DNA from: an uncultured Actinomycetes bacterium
GTDB lineage: Bacteria; Actinomycetota; Actinomycetes; S36-B12
Assembly (NCBI GenBank): GCA_903848435.1
Contig: CAINGG010000241.1
Coordinates: 1 to 5,345 of the forward strand
Length of the DNA stretch: 5,345 nt
Direction of reading: 5' to 3'
The position numbers and the translations under genes were made by a program. Positions 1 through 5,250 of this stretch are shown piece by piece. Numbering within the stretch: position 1 is the stretch's first letter; every line of letters starts with the position of its first letter. The notes below the pieces were generated by a model. The model was not told the DNA's origin, did not search any database, and was given only the letters and a program-made list of their open reading frames with translations.

Positions 1-125
1 AGGCAGCCAGCCAGCGCGAGCCCCGCGACACCGGTGGCCAGCGACGCGATGGCCATGCCTGGCGCCTTGGGCCGCGGCGGGTACGCGGTCGGATGCGGCG
101 GCGGATACGCCGGAGGATTCGTCAC
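1..125 (-). CDS. Proline-rich membrane protein, DUF4190-like, N-terminus only (partial)
   Basis: The first 41 codons of a minus-strand gene are visible, and the rest lies beyond the left edge. It opens with GTG. The next in-frame codon that matters upstream is a TAG at 137-135, so no longer start is possible. Residues 1-22 are rich in Pro, Tyr and Ala (NPPAYPPPHPTAYPP), a flexible cytoplasmic-type tail. From about residue 22 a hydrophobic segment begins (PGMAIASLATGVAGLALAG), the usual layout of actinobacterial DUF4190 proteins, in which a P/Y-rich tail leads into 'MAIASLxxGxxGL' helices. The role of this family is unknown. It follows the GNAT gene by 21 bp on the same strand, so co-transcription is possible, but a TAGCGT hexamer sits exactly 6 nt before the GTG and could drive it separately. 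The family call rests on this short piece alone and could instead be another P-rich membrane protein. Confidence 0.6.
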   Translation of the reverse strand, partial: MTNPPAYPPPHPTAYPPRPKAPGMAIASLATGVAGLALAGC

Positions 126-137
126 GGCGTCACGCTA
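126..137 (-). promoter_or_regulatory. Candidate leaderless -10 element for the DUF4190-like gene
   Basis: Read on the minus strand, TAGCGT (137-132) matches the actinobacterial TANNNT -10 pattern. It is followed by 6 nt (GACGCC) and then the GTG start, so transcription would begin at the start codon. No Shine-Dalgarno sequence precedes the GTG. No clear -35 is visible; that region lies within the end of the GNAT gene. Confidence 0.45.
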
Positions 138-146
138 CTAGGCGGC

Positions 147-686
147 TCACCCATCGGGCATGCGCCACTCAACCGCGCGCGCGCACTCGCGCAGTCCACG
201 CGCGCGATAGTTGGGCAGCGCAGCGGGACCATCGAGGTCGCACGTGTGCACCCAGACTCGCTCGGTGCCGGGGAGGCTCCACGCCAACTCGATCGTGCGC
301 GCGAGCAACCATCCGCCCAGTCCACGGCCGATCGATTGTGGAAGCAGTCCGAAGTAGGCGATCTCGACACTGCCGTCGCCCTGCTCCTCCAGCTCGGCAT
401 AGCCAGCGTCGATCCCGTCGAGCCGGCAGACGATGAGGTGGTGCTCCGGTCGGTCGACCCAGTCACTCCATTGCTCCGGGCCCCACGGCAGACGATCGAC
501 CCAGGCCCAGTCGGCGCCGACGCGACGGTAGAACGACTCGGACAGGTCCGGGCGTGACTCAGCCATCACCTCGATGCTCGCTCCAGCCGGAGGCACCGCA
601 TCGACCATGTCGGCGGGGTCGTTCATCTCAAGCGAGACCACGGTGACGGCGACAGCACCCTCGACGGGACCGGGCAGCAGACGCAT
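147..686 (-). CDS. GNAT family N-acetyltransferase
   Basis: A complete 179-residue protein of the Gcn5-related acetyltransferase fold, expected to move an acetyl group from acetyl-CoA to an amine on an unknown substrate in the cytoplasm. The acetyl-CoA pyrophosphate loop is clear: Q117-S-I-G-R-G-L-G-G, the Q/RxxGxG/A motif, placed after the beta strand VEIAYFGLLP (107-116). The following helix is WLLARTIELAW, then strand RVWVHTCDLDG (143-153) and the closing PNYRARGL (158-165), where Y160 sits where many GNATs have their general-acid tyrosine. I chose the ATG at 686 because the protein then opens MRLLPGPVEG, as I recall for actinobacterial relatives. The frame stays open to 833, but that extension is antisense to the CydB-like tail and resembles nothing. 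The gene stands alone or leads into the DUF4190-like gene 21 bp downstream. The fold is near certain; the substrate is unknown. Confidence 0.9.
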   Translation of the reverse strand: MRLLPGPVEGAVAVTVVSLEMNDPADMVDAVPPAGASIEVMAESRPDLSESFYRRVGADWAWVDRLPWGPEQWSDWVDRPEHHLIVCRLDGIDAGYAELEEQGDGSVEIAYFGLLPQSIGRGLGGWLLARTIELAWSLPGTERVWVHTCDLDGPAALPNYRARGLRECARAVEWRMPDG

Positions 687-699
687 GACCGAAAGACTG
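687..699 (-). promoter_or_regulatory. Weak candidate leaderless -10 element for the GNAT gene
   Basis: On the minus strand CAGTCT (699-694) is followed by 7 nt (TTCGGTC) and the ATG at 686. It keeps the A at position 2 and T at position 6 of TANNNT but lacks the first T. There is no Shine-Dalgarno sequence. If real, the promoter lies inside the CydB-like remnant. Confidence 0.25.
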
Positions 700-836
700 C
701 CATAGCCGCACCCGAGCCGAGCGCGGCGCTCGTCGCGGCCATTGCGCTGCCCATGGTGATCGCCTACGAGGCATGGTCCTTCTGGGTCTTCCGCAAGGGC
801 ATCACCGTCGAGGACGCGACCCGCGCCAACCACTAG
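696..836 (+). pseudogene. cydB: C-terminal remnant of cytochrome bd oxidase subunit II (CydB-like)
   Basis: Plus-strand codons ending in TAG at 834-836 read TAIAAPEPSAALVAAIALPM and continue VIAYEAWSFWVFRKGITVED and ATRANH. This matches the end of CydB as I know it: a last transmembrane helix with the pattern LPxVxAYxxWxYWVFR, then a basic turn and a tail like the GRITKEDIERNTH of the E. coli protein. CydB has roughly 340-380 residues and about eight or more helices; only the last helix and tail are here. No in-frame start lies at the head of the matching stretch. The ATG at 685 is in another frame and stops after six codons. Upstream the frame runs antisense into the GNAT gene with no CydB-like sequence. 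The genuine-looking stop, interlocked with the stop of the aminotransferase gene, suggests that an intact cydB once converged on that gene and lost its 5' part. A minimal ORF from the ATG at 753 would give only 27 residues. Cytochrome bd function from this piece is impossible. Confidence 0.65.
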
Positions 837-853
837 CGGGCGGTTGCCTCGCG
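822..853. terminator. Interrupted inverted repeat around interlocked stop codons
   Basis: CGCG (822-825) and CAACC (827-831) can pair with GGTTG (842-846) and CGCG (850-853), giving a 9-bp stem broken by a 1/3-nt internal loop. The 10-nt hairpin loop contains the CTAG (833-836) holding the stops of both convergent frames. There is no T-run on either side. A bidirectional terminator is plausible but the stem is modest. Confidence 0.3.
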
Positions 854-2035
854 CAGGCCTTCGAGCAGTCGGTCGATGTCGGATTCATCACTGTAGGGAG
901 CCAAGCCCACGCGGACGCCGCCCTCGTCGCCGAGGCCGAGCCAGCGCGAGCATTCCAACGCATAGAAGTTGCCACTTGGCGCATTGACGCCGCGTGCCGC
1001 CAGGTGCTCGGTGATGTCAGCAGAATCGATGCCTTCGAAGGTGAAGGTCTCTGTCGGCGTGCGATGACGCGCGTTGCTGTAGAGGCGTATGCCGGGTAGC
1101 TGCTCGAGCCCGGAGCGCATGCGCGCATGCAGGGAATCCTCGTGGGCTTCCACCGCCGTCATCGACTCCACGATGCGCGTGCGGCGGTCAGTCGCGGTGG
1201 AGTCGAGTCCGGCCAGCAGGTCGACGGCCGCCGTCACGCCCGCAAGGAGTTCGTAGGGCAGCGTGCCGAGTTCGAAGCGCTCCGGTACCGCATCGGTAGC
1301 CGGCAGGAGCTTGTCGGGGGTCAGCTTGTCGAGTTGAGCCGGAGACGAGGCGAGTACGCCCAGGTGCGGTCCCAGGAACTTGTAGGGCGAGCAGGCGTAG
1401 AAGTCGGCGCCGATGGCGGCGACGTCGATGGGTGCGTGTGCGGTGAGGTGCACGCCGTCGACGTAGAACAGTGCTCCCGCATCGTGCACGCCGCGGGCGA
1501 TGGCGGGCAGGTCCGGCCGGGTACCGATGAAGTTAGAGGCACCGGTCATGGCGACGATGCGCGTGCGCGGCCCGACGTGGCGCAGGACATCGTCAGGCGT
1601 CAACTCGCCGGTGGCCGGATCGAACTCCGCCCACCGCACGGTTGCCCCCGCGCGCGTGGCGTGAATGACCCACGGGCGCACGTCGGCATCGTGATCGAGT
1701 CGCGTGACGACGACCTCGTCACCGGGCCCCCAGTCCTGGGCCAGGGTGCGGGCGATGTCGAACGTGATCTGAGTCATGCTGCGACCGAAAACGATGCCGC
1801 GCGGATCGGCACCCAGCAGGTCGGCCATGGCCGACCGGGCCCCGGTCACCAGGTCGTCAGCGCGACGCTCGGCGGCGTTGCCGCGTCCCCTGTTGGATAC
1901 CGCCGAGCGCAGCGCGTCGGCCATCGCCGCCGCCACGGGCTCGGGGATCTGGGTCCCGCCGGGACCGTCGAAGTGGGCCATGCCCTCGACCAGGGCCGGG
2001 ACCTGCGCGCGAAGTTGCTTCACGTCGTAGCTCAT
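833..2035 (-). CDS. PLP-dependent class V aminotransferase, cysteine desulfurase-like (TIGR01976 type)
   Basis: A complete 400-residue cytoplasmic fold-type I PLP enzyme of the SufS/Csd/isopenicillin-epimerase group. In order: the N-terminal HFDGPGGTQIP (21-31); H114 in TRLDHDADVRPW, matching the histidine that stacks on the PLP ring in SufS; D193 in YVDGVHLTAH, which should bind the pyridine nitrogen; K219 in CSPYKFLGPHLG, the Schiff-base lysine; RFELGT (253-258); and C-terminal GGVRVGLAPY (372-381). SPYKFxGPHxG and the later SGNFYAL are hallmarks I associate with the 'cysteine desulfurase-like' TIGR01976 family. Where SufS has its catalytic loop cysteine (GHHC), this protein has SGNFYAL (354-360), so persulfide formation by the usual route is unlikely. 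Two cysteines remain, C215 and C362, neither in that position. No suf, isc or thiamine genes adjoin it. The start ATG is followed by a normal N-terminus and preceded by a good -10 hexamer. The fold is certain; the reaction is open (desulfurase-like, lyase, epimerase or aminotransferase). Confidence 0.9.
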   Translation of the reverse strand: MSYDVKQLRAQVPALVEGMAHFDGPGGTQIPEPVAAAMADALRSAVSNRGRGNAAERRADDLVTGARSAMADLLGADPRGIVFGRSMTQITFDIARTLAQDWGPGDEVVVTRLDHDADVRPWVIHATRAGATVRWAEFDPATGELTPDDVLRHVGPRTRIVAMTGASNFIGTRPDLPAIARGVHDAGALFYVDGVHLTAHAPIDVAAIGADFYACSPYKFLGPHLGVLASSPAQLDKLTPDKLLPATDAVPERFELGTLPYELLAGVTAAVDLLAGLDSTATDRRTRIVESMTAVEAHEDSLHARMRSGLEQLPGIRLYSNARHRTPTETFTFEGIDSADITEHLAARGVNAPSGNFYALECSRWLGLGDEGGVRVGLAPYSDESDIDRLLEGLREATAR

Positions 2036-2047
2036 GGCGCCACCCTA
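2036..2047 (-). promoter_or_regulatory. Candidate leaderless -10 element for the aminotransferase gene
   Basis: On the minus strand TAGGGT (2047-2042) is a full TANNNT match, followed by 6 nt (GGCGCC) and the ATG at 2035. The same bases, AGGGTGG, could alternatively act as a Shine-Dalgarno site about 6 nt from the ATG, so a leadered transcript is not excluded. The whole gap to the divergent gene is only 40 bp, which favours short or absent leaders. Confidence 0.45.
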
Positions 2048-2063
2048 GGGGTCCGTCAGCCAC

Positions 2064-2075
2064 CACAATGTCCCG
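2064..2075 (+). promoter_or_regulatory. Candidate leaderless -10 element for the membrane propeller gene
   Basis: CACAAT (2064-2069) is followed by 6 nt (GTCCCG) and the GTG start at 2076. It resembles TATAAT at four of six positions (A2, A4, A5, T6) but lacks the leading T. There is no Shine-Dalgarno sequence. The ATG at 2068 reaches TGA after three codons and cannot be the start. Confidence 0.35.
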
Positions 2076-3950
2076 GTGACGCCGGTCCGGCTCGTCTCCG
2101 CCTGCCTCGCTTCCGCGGCTGCGGTGCTCACGCTCGCGCCGGGTGCACTGGTCACCGCCCTGTGGGTGGGCCCCCAGGTCCTGGCGGTGGCCATTCGCGA
2201 TTCAGCGCCGACCTATGCGGTGGCCGGAGCCGCGATCATCGCGGGTGCAGCCCTCATCGTCGCCCTCTACGTCTCACTCATCGGCGTGTGGCGCGGACGT
2301 CGCAGTGCGCGCATTACGTGCATCGTGCTCCTGGTCGTGCTCGGACTCGTCCTCCTGACAGCGGGTTCGTCGACCGTGCTGGCGTGGTGGGTACCACACT
2401 CACTCGCCCTCGCCGTCTTCGCGCTGGCGGTGGTCGGCCTGGTGATCGCCCTCATCGTCGACCGACGTCCGGACGATCCGCTGCGCGGTTGGGTGCCCGG
2501 CATCGCGGGGCTCGTGGGTGCCTACGCCGCCGTCGCGCTGGTGACGGGTGCTGTCGACACCAGGGTGCCGCAGTTCCCGCGGGCCCCGTGGACGCCGGAG
2601 TTCGTTGGCGATGCCGCACCCGGCATGCCGTTTCCGGCGGCACCCGCTCCCGCGCATCCGGGCCTGGCACCCGGGCAGGCCTCCACCATCCACAACGACG
2701 CCTGGATGACCGATGCCTACGTCGATCTGCCGGCGATCGACCCGAAGACCGCTCGTGTGACCTCATTCTTTGCCGGGGGAGACTGCGCGACTTTGGTGTG
2801 GAACGCGGAGGACAATCTGGTCGCGGTGTGCGTCAGTCCCACCGAGGTGCGGGCCTATGTCCTGGATCCCCGGACGCTTGAACCTCGTGTCGAGCGCCAG
2901 CTCTCGACTCGCACGGTGACCGCGCGAGCGCTCACGGATTTCTCGGGAGGCGGCTACGCCTTTCTCGACAGTGACATGCGACTGGTGACGCCACTGCCCG
3001 ATGGCAGGATTGCGCGCTACGACTCGACCACCCTCGATCTCCTTGATGAGTTCAGCGTCGTCGAGCAGATGCAGGACGGCGAGCAGATCACGTCGGCGCT
3101 CCCGGACGCGGGCGGTCGGCTGTGGTTCGTCGGTCAGCGCGGCACAGTGGGACTGCTCGACACCGCGGCAGCCAGCGCCTCGTCGATCGTCCTACTGGAC
3201 CCGGGGTCGTCTGCTGTCGACATCGAGAACTCCTTCGCGGTGGACGAGGAGGGCGGTGCCTATGTCATCACCTCGGCAGAGTTGGTTCGCCTGGACGCCG
3301 ATGCGGCGGCGCCGCAGGTGACCTGGCGGGTGGGCTACGACCGTGGCGAGCGGCGCAAGCCGGGGCAGACCAGCCGGGCCTCGGGCACCACTCCGACGAT
3401 CTTCCGCGGCGGCGACTTCGTGGCGGTCACCGACAATGCCGAGCCCCGGATGAACGTCGTGGTGGTCGATACCAGGGCTGCGGCGCCGCGAGTGCACTGT
3501 CAGGTGCCGGTCTTCCCCGATGGTCAGAGCGCCACCGACAACTCGCTGATCGCGATGGGCGACTCGCTGTTCGTGGAGAACAACTACGGCTACACCCTGC
3601 TGTCTGTTGCGGGTGGGCGCACATCGGTGCCCGGGCTGGCGCGGATCGACGTGACGGATGACGGCTGCGAGGTGGGCTGGGCCAACGACGAGGTGGTGAT
3701 CCCGTCGCTTGTCTCCAAGGGCGTTGCCGCCGACGGCGTGGTGCTGACCTATACGAAGCGCCGGAGCCTGCTGGGCTTCGACGACTGGTGGTTCACGGCC
3801 ATCGACGCGGTCACGGGGCAGGAGCGGTGGCGGCGACTGGCAGGCGTGGGGCCGCTACTCAACAATCACTACGCGGCGGCCTACGTGGGGCCAGGAGGAA
3901 ATGTCTACGTCGGGACCGTCAGCGGCGTTGTCGCGCTCATCGCCGACTAG
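2076..3950 (+). CDS. Five-helix membrane protein with extracytoplasmic beta-propeller domain, function unknown
   Basis: A complete 624-residue protein starting at GTG. Five hydrophobic helices lie at about residues 7-29, 46-71, 80-104, 108-128 and 139-160. Basic loops RGRRSAR (73-79) and DRR/LR (129-137) mark the cytoplasmic side, so the N-terminus is inside and everything after residue 160 is outside. A Pro/Ala-rich linker (164-200) leads to a domain of about 420 residues with beta-propeller character: repeating strand pairs such as SFAVDEEGGAYVITS (386-400), NSLIAMGDSLFVENNYGY (489-506) and the PQQ-repeat-like FTAIDAVTGQERW (573-585) and GNVYVGTVSGVVAL (608-621). The ectodomain has four cysteines in two near pairs (C237/C252, C475/C531), consistent with disulfides in an oxidising compartment. 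Motifs VTDNAEPRMNV, SATDNS and VENNYGY recall a family of uncharacterised actinobacterial proteins. I see no catalytic signature. It could be a surface scaffold or sensor, or a quinoprotein-like enzyme, but none of these is shown. Confidence 0.85.
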   Translation: MTPVRLVSACLASAAAVLTLAPGALVTALWVGPQVLAVAIRDSAPTYAVAGAAIIAGAALIVALYVSLIGVWRGRRSARITCIVLLVVLGLVLLTAGSSTVLAWWVPHSLALAVFALAVVGLVIALIVDRRPDDPLRGWVPGIAGLVGAYAAVALVTGAVDTRVPQFPRAPWTPEFVGDAAPGMPFPAAPAPAHPGLAPGQASTIHNDAWMTDAYVDLPAIDPKTARVTSFFAGGDCATLVWNAEDNLVAVCVSPTEVRAYVLDPRTLEPRVERQLSTRTVTARALTDFSGGGYAFLDSDMRLVTPLPDGRIARYDSTTLDLLDEFSVVEQMQDGEQITSALPDAGGRLWFVGQRGTVGLLDTAAASASSIVLLDPGSSAVDIENSFAVDEEGGAYVITSAELVRLDADAAAPQVTWRVGYDRGERRKPGQTSRASGTTPTIFRGGDFVAVTDNAEPRMNVVVVDTRAAAPRVHCQVPVFPDGQSATDNSLIAMGDSLFVENNYGYTLLSVAGGRTSVPGLARIDVTDDGCEVGWANDEVVIPSLVSKGVAADGVVLTYTKRRSLLGFDDWWFTAIDAVTGQERWRRLAGVGPLLNNHYAAAYVGPGGNVYVGTVSGVVALIAD

Positions 3951-3958
3951 GGAGCGCG
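3932..3958. terminator. Inverted repeat spanning interlocked stops, candidate bidirectional terminator
   Basis: CGCGCTC (3932-3938) is a perfect 7-bp inverted match to GAGCGCG (3952-3958). The 13-nt loop contains CTAG (3947-3950), which supplies the TAG stops of both convergent genes. No T-run follows on either strand, as is common in high-GC actinobacterial hairpins. Confidence 0.4.
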
Positions 3959-5197
3959 CAGCTCCCACTCCTGGCCGCCGGGGGTGTCGCGCACCTCGAT
4001 GCCGCGTGCGGCAAGCGCGTCTCGGATGACGTCGCTGGTGGCGAAGTCGCGCCCGTCACGGGCTCGCTGCCGAGCCTGGAGAGCCACGTCGACAACCGGG
4101 GCCAGCACGTCACGCTCGTCTCTGAGTCCTGAGACGGCGGCAGTCGCGAGGTCGACGAGCATCGAGCGCAGCGCGGAGCGGGCTCGATCGACGTGGTCGC
4201 CCTGGACGGTGTCGGCCGACCACGCGTGGATGGCCTCCTCGAGCTCCAGGGCCGCGGCGAGGGCACCCTCGGCGTTGCCGGTCGCCATGCACGCGTCGAA
4301 ATCGGACCGCAGGCGGTCCACCTCGGCGCGCAGCGACAGGGATTCGCCGGCGATAGGGGCAACGGACGTCGACGCCGGGACAATCGTTGCGGCACCTGTG
4401 ACGCCGTCCCCGCGCAGTGCACCGGCCATATCGTCGAATCCCACGGCCTCGCCCGAGGCAATGACGACCGACCTTCCGCGGTGGCGCAGCGTCAGGCCGC
4501 CTACACCCTGGACCGAGGCGGTGCGGCTTGCGATGTCGAGGACAACCGCGGTGTGCTCGTCGATGCCGACGACTCCGATATCGTCCGGGAGATCGGCTTC
4601 CATGCGCACGAGGCGTTCCTCGCCGAGATAGCAAAAGCGCGTGTCGTGCCGGCCACCCTCGCGGTTGTCGTAGTGGGGGATGACGGCGGCGGTCATGCCG
4701 GTCAGCGAGCCCAGTAGGTCCAGGCCGTCGAGCCAATGCGGCTCGACGCCGACCTTGTAGATCTCGTAGACAGGCACGGCGAAGCGACCGACGGTGACCG
4801 CCGCAGCGCTGCCCATGACCAGTGTGCCCCCGCGCCCGACAAGGTCGAGCAGTGCCGCAGGCACCGGTGTGCCGGCCCACTGGCTGAGCGCGTAAGACGG
4901 ACTGCCCGGACCCGCGAACGCCCAGGATGCGCGACCGAGGAGCGCCAGTGCTCGCTCGCGCTCGGTGACCGACTCGTCTCGGCGGCGCCAACGCACGACG
5001 TCGAGATCCGCTCCCACGGAATCACGGAAGTACTCCAGGATCTTGTCGGTGAGGTCATCGGCGTTGACCTGGAAGCCGAAGGGGGTGTCCATCATCGCGG
5101 CCGGGCCTGCCCCGGACGAGCCGAGGATCTCGCGATGCACCTTCACCATCGTCGGGGCGGTTTCCCCCGATCCCATGATGACAAGACGCGCGACCAC
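3947..5197 (-). CDS. Peptidase S51/cyanophycinase-like protein fused to a CysRS-like C-terminal domain
   Basis: A complete 416-residue cytoplasmic protein. Residues 1-250 form a class I glutamine-amidotransferase-like (peptidase S51, PF03575-type) domain: LVIMGSGETAP (5-15), MMDTPFGFQ (35-43), FAGPGSPSYAL (94-104), the nucleophile region LVMGSAAAV (126-134) with S130, VYEIYKVG (143-150), IPHYDNREGG (173-182) with H175, HDTRFCYLGE (184-193) and GIDEHTAV (211-218). The classical S51 elbow is GTSAGA; here the serine is kept but the flanking glycines are changed. Residues about 290-416 resemble the DALR and C-terminal part of cysteinyl-tRNA synthetase, ending ARQRARDGRDFATSDVIRDA then LAARGIEVRDTPGGQEWEL. 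The CysRS catalytic HIGH/KMSKS domain is absent. The GTG at 5197 is preferred to the ATG at 5176 because the conserved strand ARLVIMGSGET begins before that ATG and a -10-like hexamer sits 6 nt upstream. The substrate is unknown; cyanophycin or small-peptide hydrolysis is only a family guess. Confidence 0.88.
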   Translation of the reverse strand: MVARLVIMGSGETAPTMVKVHREILGSSGAGPAAMMDTPFGFQVNADDLTDKILEYFRDSVGADLDVVRWRRRDESVTERERALALLGRASWAFAGPGSPSYALSQWAGTPVPAALLDLVGRGGTLVMGSAAAVTVGRFAVPVYEIYKVGVEPHWLDGLDLLGSLTGMTAAVIPHYDNREGGRHDTRFCYLGEERLVRMEADLPDDIGVVGIDEHTAVVLDIASRTASVQGVGGLTLRHRGRSVVIASGEAVGFDDMAGALRGDGVTGAATIVPASTSVAPIAGESLSLRAEVDRLRSDFDACMATGNAEGALAAALELEEAIHAWSADTVQGDHVDRARSALRSMLVDLATAAVSGLRDERDVLAPVVDVALQARQRARDGRDFATSDVIRDALAARGIEVRDTPGGQEWELRAP

Positions 5198-5209
5198 GCC
5201 CCTAGTCTG
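5198..5209 (-). promoter_or_regulatory. Candidate leaderless -10 element for the S51-like gene
   Basis: On the minus strand CAGACT (5209-5204) is followed by 6 nt (AGGGGC) and the GTG at 5197. It keeps A2 and T6 of TANNNT but not T1. AGGGG ends only 1 nt before the GTG, too close for a Shine-Dalgarno site. Confidence 0.3.
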
Positions 5210-5227
5210 CTGGACGTCGGGGCGTGG

Positions 5228-5239
5228 CCGCGCGCGCGG
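5228..5239. repeat. 12-bp perfect GC palindrome in a 53-bp intergenic gap
   Basis: CCGCGCGCGCGG is self-complementary and lies 11 bp past the stop of the DUF805-like gene. As RNA it could form only a 4-bp stem with a 4-nt loop, so it is a poor terminator. It may be just an alternating CG run. Confidence 0.2.
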
Positions 5240-5250
5240 TCAGGTGTGGC

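Noticed and set aside
687..833. N-terminal extension of the GNAT gene to an ATG at 833.
   Set aside because: The extra 49 residues resemble nothing, are antisense to the CydB-like tail, and precede the family-typical start MRLLPGPVEG.
753..836. A 27-residue membrane microprotein from the ATG at 753, analogous to the small cytochrome bd subunit CydX.
   Set aside because: The similarity to the CydB end continues upstream of this ATG, no ribosome-binding site is evident, and no cydA or cydB precedes it. A remnant explains it better.
1127..2881. A 584-codon plus-strand open frame crossing the aminotransferase gene and the start of the propeller gene.
   Set aside because: It is antisense to a clear PLP enzyme and out of frame with a clear membrane protein. 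Its translation is Arg/Gly-rich with no domain, as expected of empty frames in GC-rich DNA.
3122..3661. A 179-codon plus-strand frame inside the propeller gene.
   Set aside because: It is out of frame with the propeller gene, Gly/Arg-rich, and shows no recognisable domain.
4110..4991. A 293-codon minus-strand frame inside the S51-like gene.
   Set aside because: It is a shifted shadow of the real gene, with an Arg-rich, low-complexity translation.
5226..5240. The CG palindrome as an intrinsic terminator for the DUF805-like gene.
   Set aside because: The stem can be only four base pairs with no T-run, so it is listed only as a low-confidence repeat.
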